A stretch of DNA of 64,000 nt, taken from Proteromonas lacertae. Taxonomy: Eukaryota > Sar > Bigyra > Opalinata > Proteromonadidae. The notes below the pieces were generated by a model. That model saw nothing but the letters and a program-made list of their open reading frames with translations, searched no databases and was not told the origin of the DNA. Position 1 is the stretch's first letter. The number at the start of each line of letters is the position of its first letter. The stretch lies in assembly GCA_002245135.1 (NCBI GenBank), contig NGBS01000586.1:124001-188000 (forward strand). Reading direction: 5' to 3'. This document shows, in pieces, positions 45,766-59,800 of this stretch. The position numbers and the translations under genes are program-made.

Positions 45766-47893
45766 CTAACTATATTGATGAGAAGCTGATAATAATTCAA
45801 GTGATGTGTATTCCCAGGATAAATCAGCATATGGATATAATGGAGAAGGTAAATCTTTAACAAGTAAAACAGGAGATGAATTATTATGACTTATCCAAAA
45901 TTCTCTTTTATTCATATCAATAATCACTTCATAAATTGAACCATCTCCATGATTATTGAAATTTGGATTTACTGTAACAACTCTTCCAATATGGCAATAT
46001 CTTGTAATATCTTGACTTTCACCATAAGATGCATAATAATTACATGTTGTTGATTGATAATAAATACTATTACCAGAATATGTATTATCTGTTGATAATC
46101 CTAACATTATATCATAATAACTTCCATTTCGATGAAATTGATATTTGATATGATAAACTCCATTTTCCATTTTCAGATTCAAATAACAATGATAATAACC
46201 ATCTTCATTTATATTTGTTATTAATTTTCCATTATTTGAGATTGATATTCCATAACTTTTGTTTAATTTAGTAAATTTTATATCAACAAATTCTAATGAT
46301 ATTTTAAAATTCTTTTCATTTCGATTATTCTTACAACTTATTTCATATTCGCTCTTTTCGATTTCTTTATCCACTTTTCCATGAATTATTCCACTCTCTT
46401 TGTCTATCATTATTCCATCAACTAATGAAGGATTGATTGAAAATTCACATCGATTTCCATCAAATGAAGGAATTATTGACATTTCTTCATCTAATATAAA
46501 TGAATATTCTGATTGAGGATATGAAAATGATGTGATTTCTTTTGTTTTTAATTCATTCAATAATTCTTTATCTTTCATTATTACAATCATTTCTTCTTCT
46601 TCTTCGAAACTCAGTTTATTCTCTTTTATATATTCTATTAATAATTCTTTAGATTTGGAGTTTAAATAATTATCTTCATTCAATATTCTAAAAAGAATTT
46701 CTTTTCCACATACTTCTTCTATTATTGAAATATTCTTTTTATCATCAACAAACAAACATAAACATTTCATTGTTCGATTTCTTTTATTCTCACTATATTC
46801 CATACATAATCTATCCAATAGATTTCTCTTTTCTATATTTGAGATATATTCTATTTAAATATATTTTTAGTATTTATACTTTCCATTTTCACATTTTTAT
46901 ATTTCATTATCATCAATACTATTTCCATCATTTTTATGTTATTCATTTCTAATATACACATTATTTCATCATTCAATTCTTCTTTTTCCATTTTATCCAA
47001 TATTCTTCTTTCTTCTTCATTAAAGTCTTCTTCTTTATTATCTTCATTGTAATTGTTGATTATTACATTTTGAATTTCTATCATCTTTTATACAATATAT
47101 TTCTATATGATTTTTACATTCATTTTTCTTTAATTCTATTTTCATTTCTTTCAACATTTCTTTATTCTCTTTTTCTATCTCTTTCTCTTTTATCTTTTCA
47201 CAATCGATATCTTCTTCTATCAATTGCTTAAAATCATCTTTAATCCCTTCATTATCATTGTTATTCTTTTGGAATTTATACCATTCAAATAAACGATTTA
47301 ATAACCATAACTCATTCACTATTATCACATCTTTCATATTTAATATCTCGATCAAATTATTCATTTCTAATCTCAACAAATATTCATTCTTATATAAATA
47401 TTTATATCCTCGCTTTTCTATTTCCATATTTTTCAAGTCTTCTATCTCTCTCAAACATCCACCAAATACATTACAGATATGAATTAATTTCATTAATACT
47501 TCATCATCTATATTATTCTTCATAAATTCATAACAATCATTTATTATCTCTTTTTCACAATAACATAAACAAAACATCAACACTTCACACACACTCTCTT
47601 TACAGATTATCAGTTCACCACCACTGTAGTATTTCTCCATCTCATAATAGCCAATTTCTTCGATTTCTTCATATAACTCCAAAACTCCAACAAACTCACG
47701 ATCTAACAACAGTTTCTTTACAGTTTCATTTCCATTTACTAAAATTGACTTGATTGACATTATTCGGCTATCTCCAATCTTCACTTCTATATCACCAAAA
47801 CCACTTTCAACCAATTTTCGACATAATCTATCATAAAAATAAATATAAAATATACCCCTCTTCTTTTATTTCTTTATTCACTTTTGTTATCAT
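45766..47893 (-). CDS. BTB-BACK-Ig-like-SPRY protein (copy B)
   Basis: ATG at 47893 gives MITKVNKEIKEEG; a 28-nt intron then joins to LCRKLVESGFGDIEVKIGD, the BTB start. BACK-like helices run to about 47060. An intron of about 25 nt near 47045-47070 and one of 29 nt near 46848-46876 restore the frame. The last exon carries the He_PIG-type Ig pattern FSINPSLVDGIMIDKESGII and a SPRY-like domain ending ISHNNSSPVLLVKDLPSPLY. Same order, same intron after the first dozen codons and same strand as copy A at 5579-7716. The BACK part is unusually rich in Glu, Lys and Met. The role is presumably that of a ubiquitin-ligase adaptor, by family analogy. Confidence 0.7.
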
Positions 47894-48286
47894 CTTTATG
47901 TAAATATATAACAAAAATAACGAAATTCGATTTTTATCAAAATTTTGAATAACCCAAAAATTGAAATGTGATTTTATTGTTGATATATGATGGTAAATAC
48001 AATACTGTTGTTGCAATCCAGTTTGAGTATATTAATGTGAGCATATAATAATGTAATAGATCATGAATATGTTTGTTAAAGTGTTAATAAATGTTTTGAA
48101 TATATAGAATAACATAAATATAAATATTAACTATAATTCAATGTAATGAAAGTTTTATTGTAAATAAAAATGATTTACTATAATTCAAAGTAAATTATCT
48201 GTAAGATAAATTAATATTATTATTCACAAATACAATACATCAATTAAAACATATTACTATAAAAGTAATTTGGGGTTTAAGTTATT
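47894..48286. other. AT-rich intergenic stretch
   Basis: About 390 bases between the start of the BTB gene (copy B) and the 3' end of the SCYL1-like gene. It contains a loose repeat of TAAATATAA-type words and the phrase CTATAATTCAA(A/T)GTAA twice (about 48129 and 48179). No open frame, RNA gene or mobile element is seen. Confidence 0.5.
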
Positions 48287-50789
48287 TTATTCATTTTCAG
48301 ATGATCTATTATCAATAGAATCAGTCATTTCATTTAATAAACTAAATCTCTCTTTATTTCTATCCATTATTTCAGACACATCCTGTTGAACCATGCTTTT
48401 AAGAATAGGCGATTTTATCTTAGATTCTAATTCTAATTCAGGATCAACAGGAGGACCCTTTCTTTTTCCATGTTCATCTACAAACTTAACATCGTCATCA
48501 CTCTCATCATCTTCATATTCCACATAGATTTCAGGAGGTGTTTTTATTGTATAAGGATATACATAATACTGATCATCTTCATCAAATGATAAATCAATTA
48601 AAAATCGATTTCTCTCATGAGGATAAGCTATATAAACTTCAGGTGCATCTTTTACTGTGTATGGATATACATAATATTTATCATCTAAACTATATGATAG
48701 ATCTATTTGATATTTATTGTTATTATTTCTTGAGAATTTTATTTCTTTATCATCTTTATTTTCTATATAATTTGATCTGGAAAGATCTAATGGAGGAATC
48801 ACTTGGTTTATTGGAATTGGTGTCTTTGGTGTTTGATATGTATCTTCAACTACGTCTTCTTCAGCTTCAGAATCATTACGAGAAGTTCCTAATATTGGCT
48901 CAATAGAATATGCCTCTGATAATGGTGTTTTTGGTTCTACATATAACTCTTGAACTACATCATACAATTTCCTATTTACTGGCTCATTTACTGTAATAGT
49001 AGTTCTAGTTGTTGATGTTGGTTGCGGTGGATGTGATGGTGGAGGTAAATCCATTGAATTGTTTAATTCTGGTGGAGATAAGGGAGGACCTTCAATTGGA
49101 CCATTTTGTACTTTATTTAATAACGATGGTAATGGTGTTTTTGGTGTTTGATAAGTATCTTCCACAATGTCTTCTTCTACATCAGAATCATTACGAGAAG
49201 TACCTAAAAGAGGTTCTGTTGAAAATGTTTCTGATTGTGGTGTTTGTGATTGAATAGATAATTCTTTGATTATATCATTCAACTTTCTATTGGTTGGTTG
49301 ATTATCTGTTTCAGATGTGTGTTGTTGAGGAAATTCTTTTTCTTCTTCTTGTTCATCATTATCACCAACTTTCTGAGGTATTTCGAACAACATATTATTA
49401 CTGTTTCCCTCTTCATTATTCTTTATTTCATTCACATCAGGTAAACTCTCCATATCTTCATACACTTCATTATAATCATCATCAATCTCATTCTTATCAG
49501 GAGTATCAGCATATATTATCATCTCACTATTATCTACAAATCCATTTTTATCTTCTGTTTGTTCTACTAATTGAGTGGTAGTATTAGTTACACTTGTTGT
49601 TGTTGATTCTGTTTGTTGCATTACATCTCTTATTCTCATTATATCTGCGATTGTTGTGTCTATTACTTCAGTTACTACTTCATTTGTATTCTCTTCATCA
49701 TTTTCTGTTTCTTCTGTTTCCTCTTCTTCTTCTTCTTCATTATCTTCGTTATCTCCATCATAATCCTCTTCACCAGCATTAGCTACTTTTATTATTTCAT
49801 TATCATTATTTATATCTATTTTATTATCTTCTCTTTCTTTAATATCATTAATTACACTTCTGTTAAGTTCATCCATACTTTCATCTTCTATTTTCTCTTC
49901 TTCATAAATATTTATATTCTTTTCTTCTCCATTGATTGTATCATCTTTTGATATATTTATTTCATCATAATCAATGTATGGTAAACTTTCATCATTCATT
50001 CTTTTTCTTTCAGTAACAACATCATTTTCTTTATTTTCTAGTTCATGTAATTTTTCTTCTTTCTTTTCTTCTACTTCTTCTTCCTCTGTTTCTTCGCTGA
50101 ATATTGTCTTTTTATTTATATATGGGCTGTCAGGCATTACTACTTCATTACTTATTGTTGGGAAGAATGGAGGAATTGGTACAGCTTCAGCTTCTGATAA
50201 TACATTCTCTTCTTCGATCTTTGGTTTTTCTATTTCAATATTTGTATTGTCTGTTTGTTGATTGTTTGTTTCAGTGTTTATTACTTCTGCTTTAGGAATA
50301 TCATTACTCTTTATTTCTTTATCTTCAACATTATCATCTATTTCTTTATTATCATCTTCATTCTTTTCTTCTTCTTCTTCTTTATCTATCTCCATTTTTT
50401 CTTCTTTTTCCTTTTTATCTTTTATCTCTGATAATTCTTCCAATATTTCACCTTCATCTTCTTCATCATCTGTATCTTTTGGACCAGGATGGAAAGGCAA
50501 TTTTGCATCTTCTAATTCACTTACATCAACTGTAATTTGTTGATGTTTAAATATATATTCATCTTCATCAGTACAACTATCACAATCAATTATCACTTTC
50601 TTATTTACTAATTCTTCTTTTAATGATAATGTCTTTGGATCTGATGATGATAAATAATTATCTATTTTTTCATTCTTATTCGATACTTCAGTTTTGGATA
50701 AATCAATGTTTATATTTTCATCTAAACCAGCTAATGGTATGATTATTTCATTTTCATTACCATCTTCTTCATCATCTTCATCATCCTCG

Positions 50790-50824
<35 letters not shown>

Positions 50825-53800
50825 TGATACATCTGGAGGTCCATTGGGAGGTGTAACAATCTTTGTGTCAATATTTGGTTCAGTTAATTTTGGTATTCCA
50901 TCAAATAATTCTTCTTCATTTTCTTCATTTTCTTCTTCTTCTTCTACATCATCGGTTGATGTAATTTGAGTTGTTTTCTCTTCTTCTTTTTCAATTTGTA
51001 ATGATGAGTCTTCAACTCTTTCTTCCTCATCTTCTTCATATTCTGTTTCTTTCACTTCTTCCTCATCATCTTCTTCTTCCTCATCCTCTTCTTCTCCTTC
51101 TGAATCACTTGTAGATGCATCTGGTGGACCAGGAGTTATTATTATTTCATTACTAATATTCTTCACTTCACTTTCATCTACAACTATTTCTTCTTCTTCC
51201 CATCCTTCATCTTCATTTTCGTTCACATCTCCAGCTAATTCTTCATTCACTGCAGCTTTATCATCATCATCATCATCATCTTCATCATCTTCATCATCTT
51301 CATCATCATCTTCTTCTTCTTCCCCCTCCTCCTCTTCTTCTTCTTCATCAGCACTTGAAGTAGGTCCAGGTGTTAAAGCTGATATTGATCTCTTCACATT
51401 TTGAGTTTCATCATTATCTCCATTATCTTCATCTTCCCACTCTTCATCATCATCATCATCATTTTTACTCACTTCTTTTCTTTCAACTGGTTTCCATTCT
51501 TCGTCAAAATCATCTTCGTCATCTCCTTCTTTTATTTTAACAGTTTTCTTTGGTTTTGATCCTAAATTAGCTTGTTTCAATTGAGATTCATCAATTTCTA
51601 CATCATCCCAACCATCTTCTTCTTCTTCTTCCCATTCTTCTTCTTCACCTTCTTCATCATATTCTTCTTCTTCTTCTTCTTCTTCTTGTGAATGTAATGG
51701 AACTCTAGTCGATGGTGATGCTTTTTGAAGTGAAGCAGTCTTTAGATTGGATGTATCAATTTCTATATCATCCCATCCATCTTCTTCATTATCATTTTCT
51801 GTTGGTTTAGTCTGCATTAATTGTTGTTTTGGTTGTTTAGGATTTTGCACTTCTTCTTCTTCTTCCTCCCATTCATCATCATCATCTTCTTCTTCTTCTT
51901 CTTGTTGGGGATGAAGTGGTTGTCTCGTTGATGGAGCTTGTTTTTGTAAAGATGCTGGCTTAAGGTTTGATGTATCAATCTCTATATTATCAGTTCCCCA
52001 TTCATCATCCCAACCATCATCTTCTTCGTTTTGATTAACAGTTGTTGACATTTGAACACTATTCTCTTTCTTTACAGATTTATCTAAATTGGCTGGTTTT
52101 AACTGTGTTTCATCAATCTCTACATCATCCCATCCATCTTCTTCTGTCTCTTCTGTTGGTTTAGTCTGTATTGATTGTTGTTTTAGTTGTTGTTTTACTT
52201 CTTCTTCTTCTTCTTCTTCTTCCCATTCTTCTTCTTCACCTTCATCTTCTTCTTGTTGGGAATGTAATGGTTGTCTTGTAGTTGGTTTATGTAATGAAGC
52301 AGTCTTTAATTGTGTTTCATCAATCTCTATATCATCCCAACTTTCCTCCTCTTCCTCCTCTTCTCTTTTCTTGTTCTTCTGAGTATGTATTTGTTGTTGT
52401 TTTGGTTCATCTTCCCATCCTTCTTCTTCATAATCTTCCAGTTTTGATTGAAGTTTTGTTGATACTATTGGCTTTTGAAGTTTAGCTGTTTTTAACTGAG
52501 ATTCATCTATTTCTATATCATCCCATCCACTTTCTTCTTCTTCTTTTTCTTGTTTATTCACTGTTTCTGTTGGTTGCATTAACTCTGAATCGTTAATTTC
52601 TGCATCTCCCCAACCATCTTCATCATTCATATCCAATTGAATATCTTCAGTTATTCTTATTGGCCTTTTAACTACTTCTTTCTCTTCTTTTTTAGTTCTT
52701 TTATTCTTCTTCATTCCCAATTTTGATTTCTTAAGGTTATTATTATTTTTTTCACTTTCATCTTGATTCTTTGTTCCAAATTTATTCTTTCCTAATTTGG
52801 CTGGTTTTATTGGAATATCTAAATTTAGATCATCATCTGCAACATCCCAGCCATCTTCATTCTCTTGAGATATATTATCAATTGGTTTATCATCTTCAAC
52901 AGTTTCTGGAATATCAATTGATTCATCTAAGCCCCAACTATTTGAATCAATACCAACTTCATCGTCTTCAATCACTTGTTTAATTATTGATTTCTTTGGT
53001 TTATTTTTTTCTTTTTTATCATTCTTTTCAGCATGTAATTTGGATGATGTTTTTATTTCTATTTCATCATTTTCCCATCCATCTCCATCTTCTTCTGTAG
53101 GAATATCCAAAGTGTCATTCATATTCCATCCACTATCTACTGTATCATCTAATGTTACATCTAATATAGATTTCTTATTAGATTTCACTATATCTTCAGG
53201 TATATCCAAACTATCATCATTAATTCCCCATGTATCTTCATCCACTTGAATATCATTATCATTGTCTTCATTTTCTTTTTCTTTCATATTTGTTCTTACT
53301 TCTGGTACAATGATATTATCGGTTGGCTTCTTTGGAGTTATTTTCCAATTTGATTCATCATTATCATCTTCCCATTTATCATCTTTTTCATTATCTAAAT
53401 CTCCAAATGATGTACTTTTCTTCTTCTTATTCTGTAGTTGTGTATTTTCATTAGTAATATCATCATGATCATGTTCATGATAAGGATCATTATTTATCTC
53501 TGAATTGTTATTATCCAGGTATCTATCTTCACTCCAATAATCCTCTGTCATAGATATTGGACGAGAATTTGAAAAAGATGATGGAGATATTGTTGTTTCA
53601 TTATTTAACTTATTACTTAATGAATCTGATGAAGATGATGGTAGTGTAATACTTTCATCAATTGGTTTAATATCTAAATCAAGAGGTAGATTCAATGGTC
53701 TTGCCTTCTTATCACGTTTCGATGATCTTCTCCATTTCTTTTGATTCTTTCTTTCTCCAACTATTGGTTTTACTTCTTCACTTGGTTTAATATCTTCTTC

Positions 53801-56800
53801 TATTTTTATATCTTCACTTTCACACCATCCACTTTCATTATCTTCTATTATTGGAGCTGTTTCAGTAGGTTTAACTTCTTCTGTAGATTTCACTGGACTT
53901 GATGAACTTGATGAAGCTAAGGATTTAAGATTAGATATTTTTGTTAAATAAGAATTTACATCAACTGGTTTACTTTCTTCTACTGGATTTGATTCTTCAA
54001 CTATTGGTTTTACTTCTTCATTTGGTTTAACTGGTGATGATGATGTGGAAGAAGCTATGGATTTTAAAGCAGCTATTCTATTAAAAATTCAGATGGATTT
54101 ACTTCACTTAGTTTACTTTCTTCAGTTGGAACTGTTTCTTCAACTATTGGTTTTACTTCTTCATTTGGTTTAATATCTTCTTCTATTTTTATATCTTCAC
54201 TTTCACACCATCCACTTTCATTATCTTCTATTATTGGAGCTGTTTCAGTAGGTTTAACTTCTTCTGTAGATTTCAACTGGTGATGATGATGTGGAAGAAG
54301 CTATGGATTTTAAAGCAGCTATTCTATTAAAAAATTCAGATGGATTTACTTCACTTAGTTTACTTTCTTCTACTGGAATTGTTTCTTCAACTATTGGTTT
54401 TACTTCTTCATTTGGTTTAATATCTTCTTCTATTTTTATATCTTCACTTTCACACCATCCACTTTCATTATCTTCTATTATTGGAGCTGTTTCAGTAGGT
54501 TTAACTTCTTCTGTAGATTTCACTGGACTTGATGAACTTGATGAAGCTAAGGATTTAAGATTAGATATTTTTGTTAAATAAGAATTTACATCAACTGGTT
54601 TACTTTCTTCTACTGGATTTGATTCTTCAACTATTGGTTTTACTTCTTCATTTGGTTTAATATCTTCTTCTATTTTTATATCTTCACTTTCACACCATCC
54701 ACTTTCATTATCTTCTATTATTGGAGCTGTTTCAGTAGGTTTAACTTCTTCTGTAGATTTCACTGGACTTGATGAACTTGATGAAGCTAAGGATTTAAGA
54801 TTAGATATTTTTGTTAAATAAGAATTTACATCAACTGGTTTACTTTCTTCTACTGGATTTGATTCTTCAACTATTGGTTTTACTTCTTCACTTGGTTTAA
54901 TATCTTCTTCTATTTTTATATCTTCACTTTCACACCATCCACTTTCATTATCTTCTATTATTGGAGCTGTTTCAGTAGGTTTAACTTCTTCTGTAGATTT
55001 CACTGGACTTGATGAACTTGATGAAGCTAAGGATTTAAGATTAGATATTTTTGTTAAATAAGAATTTACATCAACTGGTTTACTTTCTTCTACTGGATTT
55101 GATTCTTCAACTATTGGTTTTACTTCTTCATTTGGTTTAATATCTTCTTCTATTTTTATATCTTCACTTTCACACCATCCACTTTCATTATCTTCTATTA
55201 TTGGAGCTGTTTCAGTAGGTTTAACTTCTTCTGTAGATTTCACTGGTGATGATGATGTGGAAGAAGCTATGGATTTTAAAGCAGCTATTCTATTAAAAAA
55301 TTCAGATGGATTTACTTCACTTAGTTTACTTTCTTCAGTTGGAACTGTTTCTTCAACTATTGGTTTTACTTCTTCATTTGGTTTAATATCTTCTTCTATT
55401 TTTATATCTTCACTTTCACACCATCCACTTTCATTATCTTCTATTATTGGAGCTGTTTCAGTAGGTTTAACTTCTTCTGTAGATTTCACTGGTGATGATG
55501 ATGTGGAAGAAGCTAATGGATTTTAAAGCAGCTATTCTATTAAAAATTCAGATGGATTTACTTCACTTAGTTTACTTTCTTCAGTTGGAACTGTTTCTTC
55601 AACTATTGGTTTTACTTCTTCATTTGGTTTAATATCTTCTTCTATTTTTATATCTTCACTTTCACACCATCCACTTTCATTATCTTCTATTATTGGAGCT
55701 GTTTCAGTAGGTTTAACTTCTTCTGTAGATTTCACTGGACTTGATGAACTTGATGAAGCTAAGGATTTAAGATTAGATATTTTTGTTAAATAAGAATTTA
55801 CATCAACTGGTTTACTTTCTTCAGTTGGAACTGTTGTTCTTCAACTATTGGTTTTACTTCTTCACTTGGTTTAATATCTTCTTCTATTTTTATATCTTCA
55901 CTTTCACACCATCCACTTTCATTATCTTCTATTATTGGAGCTGTTTCAGTAGGTTTAACTTCTTCTGTAGATTTCACTGGACTTGATGAACTTGATGAAG
56001 CTAAGGATTTAAGATTAGATATTTTTGTTAAATAAGAATTTACATCAACTGGTTTACTTTCTTCAGTTGGAACTGTTTCTTCAACTATTGGTTTTACTTC
56101 TTCACTTGGTTTAATATCTTCTTCTATTTTTATATCTTCACTTTCACACCATCCACTTTCATTATCTTCTATTATTGGAGCTGTTTCAGTAGGTTTAACT
56201 TCTTCTGTAGATTTCACTGGTGATGATGATGTGGAAGAAGCTATGGATTTTAAAGCAGCTATTCTATTAAAAAATTCAGATGGATTTACTTCACTTAGTT
56301 TACTTTCTTCAGTTGGAACTGTTTCTTCAACTATTGGTTTTACTTCTTCACTTGGTTTAATTTAATATCTTCTTCTATTTTTATATCTTCACTTTCACAC
56401 CATCCACTTTCATTATCTTCTATTATTGGAGCTGTTTCAGTAGGTTTAACTTCTTCTGTAGATTTCACTGGACTTGATGAACTTGATGAAGCTAAGGATT
56501 TAAGATTAGATATTTTTGTTAAATAAGAATTTACATCAACTGGTTTACTTTCTTCAGTTGGAACTGTTTCTTCAACTATTGGTTTTACTTCTTCACTTGG
56601 TTTAATATCTTCTTCTATTTTTATATCTTCACTTTCACACCATCCACTTTCATTATCTTCTATTATTGGAGCTGTTTCAGTAGGTTTAACTTCTTCTGTA
56701 GATTTCACTGGTGATGATGATGTGGAAGAAGCTATGGATTTTAAAGCAGCTATTCTATTAAAAAATTCAGATGGATTTACTTCACTTAGTTTACTTTCTT

Positions 56801-59800
56801 CAGTTGGAACTGTTTCTTCAACTATTGGTTTTACTTCTTCACTTGGTTTAATATCTTCTTCTATTTTTATATCTTCACTTTCACACCATCCACTTTCATT
56901 ATCTTCTATTATTGGAGCTGTTTCAGTAGGTTTAACTTCTTCTGTAGATTTCACTGGACTTGATGAACTTGATGAAGCTAAGGATTTAAGATTAGATATT
57001 TTTGTTAAATAAGAATTTACATCAACTGGTTTACTTTCTTCAGTTGGAACTGTTTCTTCAACTATTGGTTTTACTTCTTCATTTGGTTTAATATCTTCTT
57101 CTATTTTTATATCTTCACTTTCACACCATCCACTTTCATTATCTTCTATTATTGGAGCTGTTTCAGTAGGTTTAACTTCTTCTGTAGATTTCACTGGTGA
57201 CTTGATGAACTGTGGATGAAGCTAATGGATTTAAGATTAGATATTTTAGTTAAATAAGAATTTACATCAACTGGTTTACTTTCTTCAATTGGGGGTTTTA
57301 CTTCTTCACTTGGTTTTGATTCTTGTTTCTTAGATATTTCACTCAAACTAATAATCTTAGACATCACTGGCTTATTCTCTTCTTTTGGTTGTTCAACATT
57401 ATTTTTTCCCACTGTTTTTGTAGTTTCATTCTTTGAATTTGATGTTTCAGGTTTTGAATCAACACTTTTATTCAACAAACCTTTAAGAGAACCAATACTA
57501 AATGAAGTTGGAACTTTAAGAGTTTGAGCTTTTTCAACTTTCTTACTTTCTACAGGTTTTGGAGGTGGTGTAACTGTTTCTGAGCCAAAAATATCATCAC
57601 CCCAAACATCGCCAAGCTTTTTGCCTTTTGTACTTTTAGTAGATGATGAAGTTATTGATGAAGATGATGGAGTTTTATTCTTTATACTGTTTGGTGTTGT
57701 TGTTGTTGTTTCTATTTTTATTTCTTTTGGTTTTATTGATGTTTCAGGTAATACTGATTCTTTCTTTGAACTTTTTCTTTCATCAAATTTTCTAGATGGT
57801 TCTTTTACCTCTGGATATGTTGTTGTTGTTGTTGTTACTTTGTGCTTTATTATTGGCTTACTTTTATCTTCATTAAATGATAGATTTGGAATAGTTTTAT
57901 TACTTTCTACTGATTGGTTTGATTCTTCCCTTTTGATTTGATTTGAGGGTGATTTTAGATTGGATATTTTAGATAAATTAACTTCAGTTTGTTTCTCTTC
58001 TTTTGGTTTAACTTCTTCCATTGATTTGACTGGACTAGTTGAAGTAGATGAGGAAGATGATGCTAAAGACTTCAAATTAGCAATTTTTGACATATATGAA
58101 TTTACTTCTACAACTGGTGGTTTTGCTTGTTGGATTGATGGTTTAGTTTCTTCTATTTTTATATTTTCAGCTTCTCCCCAACCACTTTCATCATCTATTA
58201 CTGGAGCTGTTTCTACTGGTTTAACTTCTTGTTTTATCCTTGCTTTTTCATTTTCAACTAATTTAACAGGCGTTGATGAAGTTGAAGATGCTAAGGATTT
58301 GAGATTGGATATTTTAGTTAAATAAGAATTTACATCACTTGGTTTTGGTTCTTCTTTTTGTTTACTTTCTTCTACTACTACTGGCGGTTTTACTTCTTCA
58401 TTGGGTTTTGATTGTTCTTCAATCTGTAAATCATCAGCTTCTCCCCATCCACCATCATTATCTTCTATTATTGGAGATGTTTCACTTGGTTTTGTTTCTT
58501 CACGTTTGATGTTTGGCTTGTCATTATCAAGCCCTAAATCATCATCCATACCCCAAACATCTCCCAATTTCTTATTCTCTTTCTTTACATTTTCATCTTT
58601 CTTATTATCAATTATTACTTTCTCATTATTCTTTGGTTCTGATGGTGCAGATAACATTGTAGTCAATGATTGTTCAGTTATCTTTGATGGTATTTTTAAT
58701 GCACCTTTTACTGGTATATTTTTATTACTACTACTGCTATTTGGTGAATCTTTCAATATTACAGACTTATATTTTGATAAATCAAATCCACTACTTAACT
58801 TCAATCCACCTTTTGTATTATTTGGATTAATTGTTGGTGTTGAATTAGGAGTTTTCATGTTTGAATTAGGTGTTGTCATTGAAGGAATATTATTGGATAT
58901 TGTTTTGGGTTTTTCATCATTTTCCCACCCCCAATTATCACCTCCTCTTTTTTCATTATCATTATCATCATCATCATCATTATAATAACTGAATTTATTA
59001 CTATTTCTATTACTCACTGAAGTTTGATTATCCTCATTAAAGTCATCCCAAACATTTTCATCAGTTACTTTCTTTACTGCCATCTTCTCTTTTATTGGTC
59101 TTTTTTCTCGAGTTGGCTTGGTCTCTGTTGTTTTTAATGTCTTTTTAATTTGCATTGATGATGATGTAAATGATGGTGATGGTTGTTGTGGCTGATATTG
59201 TTGTGGTTGTGGTGGAGATTGCATCTTTTTGACTGGAGATATTTCAGCACCATTATCACCAAGTTGTTGTGATATATTCTCCAATATTTCTTTTGATTTC
59301 TCTATTATTTCCAGTGAATGTCTTCTTAATACTTCACTTGGATCTAATAATAGAGGAGATACATTAGGTAAGATAATATTGCAGATAACATCAGGTTTGA
59401 ATTGATTAAGTGATGAGAGAATGATCTTTAATATATGACTTCGAGAGTTATTCCCTTTATCTTTTAATCCATGAGCTATAATAGGTATTGCAGTCTATTT
59501 TAATATAAAATAATAATAAAATATACTTCTTTTTGACCTCTTTCATCAAATAATGATAATAATTTGCATACACAAATCACTGTATTTGTTCTAATACCAG
59601 GTTCTGGATCTTTCTCTAAAGCTTCAAAGTATTTTAATACTCTTGTATTTCTATTATATGTTGTTAACTTTGGAACAATGTATAACATTGATTTTAATGT
59701 TGCTTCTCTTAATACAGGAACTGTATCAGTAAAACCAGTTAAAATGGGAGTTAGTAATTGTTTGTTGAGTAATCCTTCATCTATTCTGTTTATATAAGTT

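Noticed and set aside
50694-50969. Plus-strand Ser-rich frames in the 48-58 kb region
   Set aside because: They are mirror images of Asp/Glu repeats in the SCYL1-like gene; length comes from the repeat codons.
53745-57230. CRISPR-like regular repeat
   Set aside because: The 240-base units are coding, contiguous and lack unique spacers.
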